Shown one piece after another: positions 1 to 11,853 of a stretch of DNA of 64,000 nucleotides. The translations under genes and the position numbers were made by a program. The notes below the pieces were generated by a model. That model was not told where the DNA came from. It searched no databases and saw only the letters and a program-made list of their open reading frames with translations. The stretch's first letter is position 1. The number at the start of each line of letters is the position of its first letter. Origin of the DNA: Bathelium albidoporum (lineage: Eukaryota > Ascomycota > Dothideomycetes > Trypetheliales > Trypetheliaceae); assembly GCA_021031095.1 (NCBI GenBank), contig JAGFVP010000071.1, forward strand, positions 1 through 64,000. The letters run 5' to 3'.

Positions 1-858
1 GTGGTAGGGAGAGTGGGGCAGGCTGGGGATGGAGGGAGCGGTTGGGATGGGGTGCTGGAGTGGGAGGGGTGGTGGCTTGATTGGGGAAGGAAATAGGGGA
101 GTTGATGGGTAGGTGAAATGGGAGTTTGCGTTTCTTTGGGAATGGTTGATGAGGGATTGATTGCGGTGAGGATAATTATGATGGCGACGATGATGATGAG
201 GTGATGAATGTGCATGCTGGGTGTGATCTAGGACGGGTGGAGCGAGGGAGCTCCGGGACTGATGTTGATACCACACAAGCAAGGTTAGCGATGCAGTGGA
301 CGTTTTGGGTGCCATGATAGGTCGCGCCATGGAGAAGGGTCACGCAGCGGGCGTTTTTTCTTCCGTGGCTCTGGGCGTTCTTTTGCGTTCTTGCGGTTTT
401 GACTGCTGAAGGGTGACTTGTCTCTTTGCATGGTTCGAATGGGTCCGATGCATCCACTCCTCAAGTTGTAGAGTATTGCTCCCAGCTCAGTCGGCCTCAT
501 GCCGAGTGAAATCAGCATCTCATCTTGAATAACCGTTGAAATTAAAATGAATGTGAGTGATGCGATAAGGTTCCCGTGTAGCCTCGACCTCTTTCCCGCT
601 GTTCTCTTTTCTATGTACAAGTCAACGAACGATATGTGCTCTCGTGCATCACTCTTTTCAATCGAACTCCCAAATGGGTATATTCCCAAGCGTTATCGGA
701 CTAACTATTTCCCCATCCATCCGCTCGCCAACTCATCTTCGGAATTTACCGAGATCGTGGCCGTGGAGGGTAATCTTGCCTGAAATCACCGCGTTCAGCG
801 TACGGCCTACATAGCGTACAAAATGCAATCAGCGTCCTTGTCTACTAAAAGAGCTGGT
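1..858. other. Left-edge intergenic sequence
   Basis: I can support no gene here. Bases 1-200 are purine-rich on the plus strand and therefore pyrimidine-rich on the minus strand. That resembles the promoter or 5' leader of a leftward gene that starts outside the window. The short open frames on both strands have no recognisable motifs. Confidence 0.4.
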
Positions 859-2099
859 TCACCGTCCGAACCGCATCTGTGCCTTAGCGTATCGGTGCAA
901 CGCCCTGAGAAAGACGTGGTACGCAACACCGTGGTGGTCTTCAACGTGACTGCAAATTCCCATCATTGTCAGCCTTTCTTCCCTCAAATATACTCCCCCA
1001 GTGCAAGCAAAAAGAGAGGACGAGGCAACACGAGTCCCCCTGAAAGATCAACTTACAAGATCTCCGTCAACCTGAGCTGCCACGGCGGAAAGCCGTGCAG
1101 GCGCACGCGCGGCCCGAACAGCACGAGCAAGTCCGGCTCGGCGACCGTCAAGTCGCGCAGCTCCTGGTCGATCAGCTCGCCCGTGACGTGTTCCGGGCCC
1201 AGCTTGCGCGCCTGCGCCATCTCCGCAAACGTCTTGGTCAGGTCCACCAGCGTCGCCCGCCCGTCCTCCTGCCCGATCAGCGTCACCTCGAGCCGCCCAG
1301 CCCCGGCCCCCGCTCCCGCTCCGGCATCGGCAGCAGCAGCAGCAGTAGCAGTAGTAGTAGTTGTTGTTGTTGTCGTACCAATGCTGGTGGGTTGCGGCGA
1401 GCGTGGTGGGCTGATGGACTGCAGGTGCGGCGCGCGCAGCGAGACGGATGGTGCGTGCGGGCCGTAGTAGGCTCGCAGCGCCTGCGTGATGGCGCGGTGC
1501 GTGTCCGGCAGGTAGTCCTTGAGGATGCCGGTGCGCTCGTAGACGGTTAGGACGGGGATGCCGGCGCTGGCGGTCCAGGCGCAGATCTCGCAGACGTCGT
1601 GGACGAGGCGCTCGAGCGCGCCGCCGTCGCCGTCACCATCGTTATTATTATTACTATTATTGTAGTGGTTACGGTCGGAGCTGCCGTCCCGGTCGTGGTC
1701 GTAGTCGTAGAGGTCGAGGATGACGCTGAGATGGTGCGGGAGTCGGGATAGGGCCTTGACGTCGCGTCGAATGTATTCGGGCGTGCGGTGGGGGTAGTAT
1801 AGGAGAGTGTAGATGCGGTCGATGATAACGTGGTGGAGGTAGCGACTGCGCAGGTAGATGGAAAAGACAGCCTGGATGATCGTGAAAAGAATGAAGTGTA
1901 TCCGTGTAATGAATTGCGCCCAGAGCGTCCTTCTTCTCCGGACAGCGGGCTTGGGGGAGGTGGAGGGAGAAGATTTTTCAGAATAGGGCGCCGAAGGAAG
2001 CACCTTTTTCAGTAAAAGTTCTCGTTCCTCTGGACTGACGGGCCTACCATCAGGGTGAAGGTCCCGGTGGAACATTGTTGTTTCTTCTTGCCCAACCAT
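859..2099 (-). CDS. NUS1: Dehydrodolichyl diphosphate synthase complex subunit Nus1 (NgBR-like)
   Basis: This is the non-catalytic partner of the cis-prenyltransferase that makes dehydrodolichyl diphosphate for N-glycosylation at the ER. Exons are 2099-1057 and 949-859, with an intron at 950-1056 (GTAAGT to TTTGCAG), giving 377 residues. The long frame stops just inside the intron. The short second exon restores the family C-terminus, a ...RFGR ending that contains the RxG motif needed for cis-prenyltransferase activity. The conserved block PDLLVLFGP followed by LHGFPPWQLRLTEI lies immediately before the junction. A membrane-proximal hydrophobic stretch (ITRIHFILFTIIQAVFSIY) lies near residues 63-81. 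A Thr/Ala/Gly low-complexity insertion, encoded by trinucleotide repeats, and an Asn-rich stretch interrupt the cytosolic domain. Start could also be the Met at residue 9. It is head to head with SEC10. Confidence 0.9.
1330..1376. repeat. Trinucleotide repeat run in NUS1
   Basis: Imperfect CAG/TAG/TTG triplets on the plus strand read on the coding strand as runs of Thr and then Ala. They form the low-complexity loop of Nus1. A second triplet run (ATT-type, near 1641-1663) encodes the Asn stretch. Confidence 0.8.
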
Positions 2100-2533
2100 G
2101 ATCTCTGTTTATACCGTCAGAGAGAACTCCTACAAAGAAAACACGATAAAAGATATATACCGGGAGAAGGACAAGGTCCTGAAACAGACAGACAGCTCTT
2201 CAAGTTTTTCCCTGTGTGAAGCAAGCGCGACTCACGTCTGCCAAAGCCATTGCTTCTGCTTGAAGGGTGGCCCGTGGCAAGACGTCAGTTGGCAAGAGAA
2301 ATGAAGGCCAAAAACCCGGCCTTACGCAGGGCCAAAGGCGCGACAAGGGTGCAACTTCCCGCGCCACAGCCCTTCGACCGCGTCTCACTATTCCCGACAG
2401 TATTGAGCATCGTTTCTACATTGGAAAAAGCTCCGAATGTATGAGGCGTGACGCCTGCAACTTCACGCGTGAGTGAGTGGGGAGGACATCCCAAAGCTTC
2501 GATGAGCTGGAGCTCAGTGAAGGTTGGAACACC
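2100..2533. promoter_or_regulatory. Divergent NUS1/SEC10 promoter region
   Basis: This 434-bp head-to-head interval has no supported gene. The SEC10 frame is open upstream of its first ATG only as far as a TGA at 2474-2476. An octamer TGGCAAGA occurs twice as a direct repeat, at 2275 and 2290, on either side of a GACGTC. Confidence 0.45.
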
Positions 2534-5225
2534 ATGCCAGGCCCCTCGGGCGACAATGCCTCTATAATGACGGGCCATGCAAGCTCGGCAACGCTTCGGT
2601 CTCCATTTGCCAAGGGCCCGTCTTTCACACTAGATACCTTTTCAAGCCGAGACTTTATTGTCAAGGACTTTGTCGAATCTTTATCCGACAGCGCGGTTCC
2701 TATTAGTCGTCGCTCTGGTCCTGCGTCTCAAGCTTTCGACCCCAAACCACTCATCCGGACGTTTGAAGCCGCTGTCGGGCGATTGAAAAACTTGTCGGAA
2801 GATCTGCAAGAACGGGAGACAGAGCTTGCGGGCGCCGTTCGTCGAGCAGAAGCACAACACAATCATAATACCGAGTCTCTGGGCCAAAAAGTCGAACAAG
2901 CTATAGACTCCTTTCACCAACTCGACGGCTCCTTAAGTCGCAATGGCAACGAGATCGACCACTCAGACGTTGACGGCAATGCTGTCGTCAGAATGGGAGA
3001 GCGGCTGGAGGAGCTGGATCGACAGCGACAGCGCGCCCAAGATGCGAAGTTCCTCATACAATGCTGGATAGAAGTGAGTGAGAAAGGAGACCTCTCGGCG
3101 CTGGAGAGCGTCCGAAGAATGGGTGGGGGAGATGGGAAGGTGCGATGTGCTCACATTGCCAGACAATTGCTCAAGATTGGTCAGCGTCTTGAGAGGGAGA
3201 ATGGGCCACAAATCAATGGAACAACAAACGGACTCAATGGCGTAAATGGCATCAACGGTCGCTCAGATACAAGTCCACCAAGACGTGCTACACAAGAACT
3301 GGTGGAAAAATTTCTGGAATCTCTTGAGAAGGACCTCTTAAAAGAATTCGACAACTATTATCGCCGGCAAAACTACGTGGGCATGCAGGAATGCGCCGTG
3401 GCATTGCGCGACTTCAACGAGGGGGCGAGTGTCATGGCCCTCTTCGTTAATCAACACCAGTTTTTCATCGATCGCAGCCAGTTGATCACAGAAGAGGTTG
3501 CGGGCGACCCAGAAACTTGGGATCGAATAGCAGATCCCGATAAGGAACCGCCGGGCGTAGAACCTAGCCTTCAATCGCTCATTGATGAAGTAAAGGTCGT
3601 GGTGCAGGATGAGTCTTACATTATCAAGCAAGCCTTTCCTTACTATGATGAGGTGCTTGTTCGATTTCTACAGCGAGTCTTCCAGCAATCAATACAACAA
3701 CGATTGGAAATGGTATTGGACAAAGCCAACTCCATTTCACCATTAGCTTTCCTTCGTACTTTGCAGGCCGCACGAAGCTACATGAGGGATTTGGTCGAAG
3801 ATTTAAAATCGCATGGCCTTACAGAACGTCCTGAGCCCGTATCTTCTCAAACGGCCGCAATGCTCGATCAACAGCTGGAAGATCTTTTCGTGCCTTATTT
3901 TATCGGTACATCCTACATTGAACGAGAGAAACGGAATCTCGAAGAACTATATGCGTCGTTACTCTTTAAATTCACCATCTATCATTCGAGAAGAAGGAAG
4001 ATGCCAACGACTTACCTTGCATCACTGAGTCAAAGAGGCAAGGAACTCTTGTCGTCGGCTCGCGAAGCATACATGGACCGCTTGAACTCAACCGATTTGC
4101 CGGTTTCCCAAAAAGCCATGCTTAGAAGAATCGCTGGTATCAAGGAGTCTGCCACTGAAACTCAGATTGACGTAACAGAGGAAGACGGGTCGTTGAGCTT
4201 GCCGAATGCTAAACGAATGCTGAAATGGCTTGCAGAAGGTGTTGGAAGAGGATTGGAATTGAGCGCTGCCAGCGAAATACCAAAAGATGTGGCCGCACTG
4301 CTCAACCTTTTGCTTACCAACATGGGCGAACTATACTTGGAGACCGCACTTGATGCGTGAGTACTTAGTCAATTGGACATCCTGCTTATGCCATGCCAAT
4401 GCTGACGACTAGACCAGAGCCAATGAAATGGCAACCGCTCAAGAAACCTCCAAAAACGAGCCCGACTTTTCATACTTCAACGACCTCCGCGCATCCATCA
4501 GCATCCTACACCTTCTGCAGACCGCCATCCACACCGTCCTCATCCCCCTCGCCTCCTCTAACCTCACCATCCGCCGCGACATTGAAAAGACGAGCAGTGC
4601 CTTCATCTCGCGTGTCGAGGATAAAATCTCCCACATCCTCCAGCGCACCGTCGATGCCGTGCTCGCCTGGGTCACGCGCGGCATCCTCTCCAAGCAGCAA
4701 AAGACCGACTTCCGCCCCCGCGACGATGCGCCCCTGGCGCTCGAGCAGCTGCGGACGCCCACCTGCACCCAGCTCTGCACCTTCCTCGGCCGGCTCCACT
4801 CGCGCGTCGAGTCTGCGCTGTCGGGGCGGAGCCGGACGGTGTTTTCCGCGGAGCTAGCGTCGGCGGTGCTTGGCGCGCTGCTGGAGCACTTCAAGAAGTT
4901 TAGTGTAAGCTTGACGGGTGGATTGATGGTCAGCAAGGACGTTAATGCCTATGTTCTACTCATTCGCGGATGGGGGATAGACGAGAATGCGGGTGGCAAT
5001 ACCGCGAACGTGTCCGCAGGGACGGACGTCAGTTCCTTGGCATCGAAGATGCTCGAAGTATTGGGAGAGGTTGTCAATGTGTTCGTCATTGGTCCAGAGG
5101 CTTTGAGAGAGCGACTGCGGGGCGGAGTGGTGGCTGGCGTGGAAGCGAGAGAGCTCCGACCATACATCTTGAGACGAGACGATGTTGGCACAGTGGGCGT
5201 GCAAGCTGTTCTGAATGCTCTCTGA
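2534..5225 (+). CDS. SEC10: Exocyst complex component Sec10
   Basis: Sec10 is a subunit of the octameric exocyst that tethers secretory vesicles to the plasma membrane at growth sites. Exons are 2534-4356 and 4418-5225 (intron GTGAGT to CCAG), giving 876 residues, normal for fungal Sec10. The N-terminus carries the fungal signature FTLDTFSSRDFIVKDFVE. A predicted coiled coil around RMGERLEELDRQRQRAQDAK follows, and then the helical-bundle CorEx/CATCHR body. An Asn/Gly-rich linker (NGTTNGLNGVNGING) precedes the middle domain. I chose ATG 2534 because the frame is closed by TGA at 2474, the codons before it start with GTG only, and the conserved FTLDTF block lies soon after. A missed upstream exon cannot be excluded. 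Confidence 0.92.
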
Positions 5226-6461
5226 AACACCTGGCCAGGGACACCATTCAATCTGCCCGATACTGCCCTGTCCTGCGCAGTGCAAATCAAGGAATCAAGG
5301 CAGGCAATCCTGCAGTCGACATACGTTCTGATGGCTGGCTCATCCTTCTGGCGTTTCACTGCGATTGGACACTTCGAAGTCTGCGCCTATCCAATATGCA
5401 TGATATTAGGGACCAGGGGGATGAGAAGAACGATAGAGATTAAATACAAGAAGCGGAGGCATGCGATGTCAGTCACCTCATGGACAAACTTCGGCAGTGT
5501 GAGCAAGACTCAGGTCGTGTTTCTCAGAGTATTTCCCGGGGTTGATGTAGGAGGACCTTCATGCAAGTGTTCGGGATCATTTCCGGACCGGGTTGATAGA
5601 ATGAGAAGGTAGGATCGCAACCAAAATTTTTAAAGAAGTAGCTGATGAAGCAACAGCGGTCGCATCTTTATATTGTAATTTTTAAAGCCTTATCATGCTT
5701 CTTACCTGAGTATGGTAAGTACTCGTGTCTAAGTATCTTCAAGAAACAGGTGTGTGCACTGGAGAGCTGAAGATCGTGGTGGTCGGGGCTTCTTGGATCA
5801 TTAACACTGTCATCAACGAGTGAAGGAAATCATAAGCGAGTGTCTTTGGCTCTGAGCCAGTCTTGAGGTCAAAGTCCTGCCCGCAGCGGTTTCCTATGGG
5901 AGACAGTTGTTGCTTGACACTGGCCATGCGGATCGACATCATGGAATACTGCAATCATTTTTGGAAGACTTAGGTATAGACTCCCTAAGTGAGAGATTGT
6001 TCCTACTGTCGGTGGTCAAGGATTTCGTGCGTCAAGAGCTCTTCAATACATATCTTGTGATTTGGTATGCATTTGATTGTTGCTATGTTGGAATTGGCGA
6101 AAGTCAGCCATTTAATGAGTCAAGATCTTACTTGAACGTGGTCAACATCGCAGTCCTAGACAAAGAATATATTACTAGAAGAATAGAATCTATATCCGAA
6201 AATATGTCTTGAATAGCGGACATAGACAAAGCCCTGTGCACGTGAAACGTCTCGACCTCAAGTCTTAGTCCTGATCCGGAAACTTGAAATCCATCGAACC
6301 AATTTTGAGGCCGCACTCGTCGCTAAGCTCTCAACAAAATCTCAGTATCAAATGGCATATATCCTGTCTCAAGCCGAATCTTCTGGCTAACAGGTAGCCT
6401 ACGCAATGCGACGTGACACTCATTTAAGCTTGCAAGAGCTTCGCCTTCAGGGACTGTCAAG
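5226..6461. other. Intergenic, SEC10 to DapB
   Basis: These 1.2 kb hold the SEC10 3' flank and the DapB promoter. ATTTTTAAAG occurs twice (near 5626 and 5678). A 101-codon plus-strand frame at 5907-6212 has no family features. I see no supported gene. Confidence 0.4.
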
Positions 6462-9273
6462 ATGTTGAAGGAGCACGCTTCAAACAATGAAGAAGCTCTT
6501 CCCTTAACCCAATTTGATACTCTCGACCAAGATCGTTCCTCCGATCGCCGTTCATCCATATCGTCCGCTTCTACTACGTCTCTCGTTCTTGAACATATTA
6601 ATGACCGAGCCCCCAAAGGTTTCGACAAGCCTTTGCCACCAGAGCCCTATTCAGACTCTCCACCAGCACATCTATCGAAGACCTCCAATTTTGAAATTGA
6701 AGATGGACCTCGTTCTCATTCATGGCCTCCCAAGAGCTTCACTGGCGTCGACCGGAAAGTGCGCCGCTTGCTCTGGATTCTCGGAACCTTAGCATTTGCC
6801 GGCTGGTTGCTTGCGCTTGGCACATTCCTTTTCACAGGCACGTACAAGCATGCATCGAGTAGGCCTCACGATCCATGGGCGACAGGCACAACAGGTAGCG
6901 GGAAGAAAGTCACGCTTGATCAAGTGCTGACGGGAAAATGGAGCCCTCGAGGCCATGAATTGTCATGGATACGCGGTGCAAACGGAGAAGATGGCCTGTT
7001 GCTAGAGAAGGATGGCGGCGAAGGGAAATACCTTGTTGTCGAAGATGTGAGGAAGCGTGGAGACGATAAAGAAGTGGTAAATGAAAACATCGTTCTCATG
7101 AAAAGTGGTGCCTTTCAGGCTGGAGATTGGAGAGTTGTGGCAGGAAGAGTTTGGCCAAGTGCAGACCTGAAAAAGGTGCTAGTTGCATCCGACATAACAA
7201 AAAATTGGCGGCATTCTTTCACTGCGCGCTACTGGATATTCGATGTCGCCGCACAGTCAGGAGAGGCGCTGGATCCGGATAATACGGGCGAAGCTATACA
7301 GCTAGCTTCATGGTCTCCGACTTCCAATGCAGTCGTGTTTACTCGAGACAACAACTTATTTATACGGAATTTGGATGAAAAGAAAGTTACTCAAATCACC
7401 CGAGACGGTGGGACGGAACTGTTCAATGGAGTACCCGATTGGGTCTACGAGGAGGAGGTTTTCACTGGAAACAAGGCAACATGGTGGTCAGGCGATGGTA
7501 AATATATCGCATATCTACGAACTGACGAAGCCAAAGTCCCCGAGTATCCAATTCAGTACTTCCTGTCACGGCCAAGTGGGAGCCAGCCTTCCCCGGGGGA
7601 AGAGAATTATCCAGATGTCCGACAGATCAAGTATCCTAAGGCCGGTGCTCCTAATCCCATCGTCAGCCTTCGTTTCTATGATGTTGAAAAGAACCAGGCC
7701 TTTCATGTCGAGATCCCTGAAGACTTTCCGGACGATGATCGACTGATAACTGAAGTGGTCTGGGCAGGCACAACAGGCAAAGTGTTGGTCCGAGAAACAA
7801 ATCGTGTTAGCGACCGACTGCATGTGTATCTCATTGATGTCGAGAAAAGAACCGGAAAGCTTGTCAGAAAAGAAAATGTGCAAGAGCTCGACGGAGGCTG
7901 GATGGAAGTCTCCGAAACAACCAAGTTCATCCCAGCCGACCCTGCAAATGGTCGCCCACACGACGGCTACATTGACACTGTGATTCATGATGGTTACGAC
8001 CATCTTGCGTACTTCCACCCTTTGGACAGTGCAGAGCCCGTTCAACTGACATCTGGGAAATGGGAAGTTGTTGATGCACCTTCTGCTGTAGATCTCAAGA
8101 AAAACTACGTGTACTTTGTCGCCACTAAGGAGAGCTCAATTCAGCGTCATGTCTATCGCGTCAGCCTCAATGGGTCAGGGCTTGAACCTATCACTGATAT
8201 TGCTAAAGAAGGTTACTACGACGTGTCCTTCTCTCAAGGTTCTGGATTTGCCCTGCTTTCCTACCACGGGCCTGATATTCCATGGCAAAAGGTTATTAGC
8301 ACTCCCTCAAACGACCAAAGCTTCGAAGCTATCATCGAGCAAAACGAAGAATTGGCTCAGCAAGCGTTCTCACACGAGCTGCCTATCAAAATCCACCAGA
8401 CCATCAACATTGACGGCGTTGATCTCAACCTCGTCGAGCGTCTCCCGCCGCACTTTGACTCCAACAGGGAATATCCAGTCCTCTTCCAACTCTATCAAGG
8501 CCCTGGCTCTCAGCAAGTTTCCAAGAAATTTCAAGTCGACTTCCAGTCCTACATCGCCTCTGCGCTCGGCTACATCGTTGTTACCCTTGACGGCCGCGGC
8601 ACCGGCTATCTTGGCCGAAGCACGCGTTGCATCGTTCGCGGCAATTTAGGTCACTGGGAGTCGCACGACCAGATCGCCGCGGCGCAACGCTGGGCCAGCT
8701 TACCCTACGTCGATGCCGAGCGCCTCGCCATCTGGGGCTGGAGCTACGGTGGTTTCATGACGCTCAAGACGCTGGAGCAGGATGCCGGACGGACGTTCCG
8801 GTATGGGATGGCGGTGGCGCCGGTCACGGATTGGCGCTTCTACGACTCCATATATACGGAGCGGTACATGCATACGCCGCAAACGAATCCGGAGGGGTAT
8901 GCGAATGCGACGGTGAAAGACACGAAGGCGCTCAGCGCAAATGTGCGATTTCTGATGATGCATGGGGTTGCAGACGATAATGTGCATTTACAGAATTCGT
9001 TGACGCTGTTGGATAAGCTGGACTTGGACGGGGTGGAGAATTATGACTTTTTGGCGTTTCCGGATAGCGATCATAGCATCTATTTCCACAATGCCAATCG
9101 GGTGGTCTATGAGCGTAGGTCTACATCAAAAGCTTCGTTTTATGGGAAAGGCATTTGCTAACAGCACGTCAGGTCTGAGCAATTGGCTCATCAATGCTTT
9201 CAATGGCGAGTGGCTGCGGACAGAGCACGCTGTTCCAAAGTCAGAAGTGAACAGTGCGATTCGCGTTAGGTGA
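6462..9273 (+). CDS. dapB: Dipeptidyl aminopeptidase B (DPP IV-type, vacuolar membrane)
   Basis: This is a type II membrane serine peptidase of family S9B that releases N-terminal X-Pro/X-Ala dipeptides, in fungi typically at the vacuole. Exons are 6462-9114 and 9173-9273. The intron has donor GTAGGT, branch GCTAAC and acceptor GTCAG. The product is 917 residues. A Ser-rich cytosolic tail of about 100 residues precedes one membrane segment at residues 103-125, followed by the beta-propeller and hydrolase domains. The catalytic triad is visible: Ser761 in GWSYGG, Asp838 in HGVADDNVH and His871 in DSDHS. The second exon supplies the family C-terminus (WLINAFNGEW). No truncation is seen. Confidence 0.95.
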
Positions 9274-9743
9274 CGCAAAGCAAATATCTACGCTCTATCT
9301 CGAGTTTGGATTAATGCGGGCACAAGGCAAGGAAAAGCGTGTGAAAACAAGACTTGGATCAGTTTGCATGCAGGAGCATCAACATTGGCCTTTTGCATTT
9401 TTGCTTCCATGAATGGATGTTGAATGTAGCATACAGCTTGTACAGATGTAAATCTAGCTTGCTTCGAAGCTCAGTATACTGGCAGAGTATCCCGTAGCTT
9501 GGTCTTTCCTGGTCCTCTATCTGCGTTGAGCCATTATGGTATCGATTGAACTGTCGTCAACTTACCCTCCGATTTCGACCCGTATCTTCAACAATCTCTG
9601 CCATTTTTATTAGCATGCCCTGATCGAACCGCCTGCGCCTTGGGTATCATTGATTTCAAGAAGTTGATCTGCGGTATTATTCAACGAAGAAAAACGGGTG
9701 TCCTTTACCCCCTCTCGTGAAAGAATGGTCCAGTACCAATCAC
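9274..9743. other. Convergent 3' interval, DapB/RPB7
   Basis: These 470 bp lie between the ends of two convergent genes. I see no gene here; it is presumably 3' UTRs and terminators. Confidence 0.5.
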
Positions 9744-10487
9744 TCACGTATCCAAGGGTCTAACAAAGTAATCAGTAAATGGGACCAGCTTGCGGCATAC
9801 TTTCTCAAAGCTCACCCTAGATAATCCTAATGGAACAAAGTGTCAGCTACGTCGTAAGCAAATCAGTACAAGATTTCGAAGAGACGTACTTCCTTAATGG
9901 TTGCAACTGCAAACATTTGGTTGACCTCGGTACGAATACCGACTAGTTTGACCCTGATATGCGTCCCTCTTTCGATAATCTGACCAGCATTATCCGTAAA
10001 TTGGGGTGGCGTCGCATTACCATCAAATTTCAGGTCTGACGGAATTGACTTTTAACTTGTAAGCATTGTTGACCAAGTCCTTGAGCTGATCAAAGAATAC
10101 CTGTCTGGAAATGAAACACGTGAGAGGGCCAACTTCGACGAAGCAGCCGTTTTGGACGACAGAAGTGACAACTCCGTCAAGCTGTTACTTTAGTATTAAT
10201 GCCCTGCCGCACGCGTGGAGCGTTCTCAGTGAACCTACGGTCTCCCCTTTGAACGGTTTCCACACCAAGGCCCGGTATGTCACGACATACTCAGTGATTC
10301 CACTTCCAGGGATCACCCGTCCTTTCGGCTCATCGCCAATCTCTATCACGCATATTATGAAGTAGTTTCCGGTGTTGGTCCCTTCCACATCGGCAATGAG
10401 TTGGTCCTTGAGGTAATTCGATATATTCGGCCCCAGGAATGACGGGTGTAGATTTATGGTGCGCTCGAGATACTGAATGAAGAACAT
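9744..10487 (-). CDS. RPB7: RNA polymerase II subunit Rpb7
   Basis: Rpb7 forms the Rpb4/7 stalk of Pol II, with roles in initiation and mRNA fate. There are five exons: 10487-10239, 10181-10101, 10048-9890, 9826-9816 and 9759-9744, giving 171 residues, the family length. The N-terminus MFFIQYLERTI and the KGRVIPGSG turn mark the tip domain. VEVGPLTCFISRQ and RGTHIRVKLVGIRTEV mark the OB/S1 domain. The C-terminus reads IKEDYLGPLDT. Every junction keeps frame with GT-AG sites. Exon 4 is only 11 nt and exon 5 only 16 nt. The gene is divergent from MPO1. Confidence 0.93.
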
Positions 10488-11092
10488 TCTTTCCAGCTTT
10501 CGGCACAGTGACAGTATGCGCAGTGCCGTGCGCTTGGTCCAACCCTCGATTCGAGACCCGCGCAGACAGTGAATGGGACCTCAAGCGATGTGACCGCCAA
10601 GGCTACCCTTAGCAGAAACGCTGAGCCTGGTATTCGAGGCTTGAAGCCCGAACGCGCTGTTCAAAATGCGCTTCCTGAGGTGTAGGAGTGCAAATCTTGA
10701 TTACCTGTCGTATCCAGAGATAGTTAGGTCCGTGAGGGCATCCGCCGCAAGAACTCCGTGTGTCATCGGCGAAGCTTGTGGTCCATGCCCTTCAATTAAT
10801 ATTCTTGGAGCAGGGTAGTGCAAAATAGGTACCCAAGTCAAGACGCGTTGCCAAAAACTCCGAAAGCAGACATGATCACGTGAGCTCAGACCCTGCCAGT
10901 GAAGGCGGCTCAAACAGGTCCTATCCTGGGCTTATTCACAAGCCAAGCCTCGGCGACGTAACATCCTAAAGCCTGTTTATTTCGAGTCCCGGAACCTCCT
11001 TACAGAGCTTGAAGATGTCCATTCTCGATGATGACCAAAAGTGAAATTTCTGTCAAGCTATTCCAGTAAAGCTGCTTATCACAACTGCTCAA
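10488..11092. promoter_or_regulatory. Divergent RPB7/MPO1 promoter region
   Basis: This 605-bp head-to-head interval has no supported gene. It contains a perfect TCACGTGA octamer at 10876-10883. Confidence 0.5.
10876..10883. promoter_or_regulatory. TCACGTGA E-box
   Basis: This palindromic CACGTG-core octamer lies between RPB7 and MPO1. Sites of this kind bind bHLH proteins such as Cbf1. Binding here is inferred only. Confidence 0.4.
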
Positions 11093-11853
11093 ATGGCTCT
11101 TAATTTGGAGAGACAGCTGCTTTTTGTAGGTGTCGAGCTAGCGAGAACTAGAAAGACCTTGATTGCTGATGGTTGACGCAGTATGGTGCATACCATCATG
11201 ATCCGGTACATCCGTAAAAGTTGCCCTCCACATGTTTCACCCTAATTGCTGAGCTAGGTCAATGTGGGCATTCACATAACATGTGTCCCTCTCATATTGA
11301 TTACGAGCTTCGTCCTTGTCAGTCTTCAGTCGTAATATCTATCAAGATTTCTCTGGTCTGACAGCGTACTGAAAAGGGTACAAATACGCCGAGCGTAGAG
11401 CTGTTATCGAGCCCATCGCTTCCCTCAATTCCGCTCAATTTGGGGACCGCTGCTGCAGCCTCATATGCCACACTTTACGTGTTGATGGAGCCAGTGGCTG
11501 GTGCTCTCATAGCCCCTTTGCTACTGAGCAGTGCTGTCTACGGCAGCTACTTGACGACTACATACGGCGCAACTGCCAATTACTGGGCCGGAGGCATTCA
11601 AGTTGTTAGCTGGGTGGCGCAGTTCGTTGGTCACGGAGTTTTCGAAGGTCGAGCGCCAGCACTTCTGGACAATCTGGTTCAAGCGCTGTTCCTAGCGCCT
11701 CTCTTTGTCTGGCTCGAGGTTCTCTTCTTCTTCGGCTACAGGCCGGAGCTGAAAAGCAGACTTGATAAGTCTGTCGAGCAGGAGCTGTCCAAGCTTCAGG
11801 CATCCAAGGAAAAGGAGCATGTCAATGGCAGTACTAATGGATCTGCTAAATAA
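11093..11853 (+). CDS. MPO1: Mpo1-like 2-hydroxy fatty acid dioxygenase (DUF962/YGL010w family)
   Basis: Yeast Mpo1 is an ER Fe(II) dioxygenase that alpha-oxidises 2-hydroxypalmitic acid during phytosphingosine breakdown. There are four exons: 11093-11125, 11182-11205 (24 nt), 11258-11317 and 11365-11853, giving 201 residues. The joined N-terminus MALNLERQLLFYGAYHHDP, then VNVGIHITCVPLILI, matches the family. The conserved His-bearing motifs are YHH, GIH and FVGHGVFEGRAPALLDN. Four hydrophobic segments are present, and the C-terminus is charged and hydrophilic (KEKEHVNGSTNG). Only the last exon forms a long open frame. The tiny exon 2 is supported by codon-perfect continuity and good splice sites. 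Confidence 0.9.

Noticed and set aside
1095..1550. Plus-strand frame with poly-Ser and poly-Cys
   Set aside because: It is antisense to NUS1. The runs are the triplet repeat read on the other strand.
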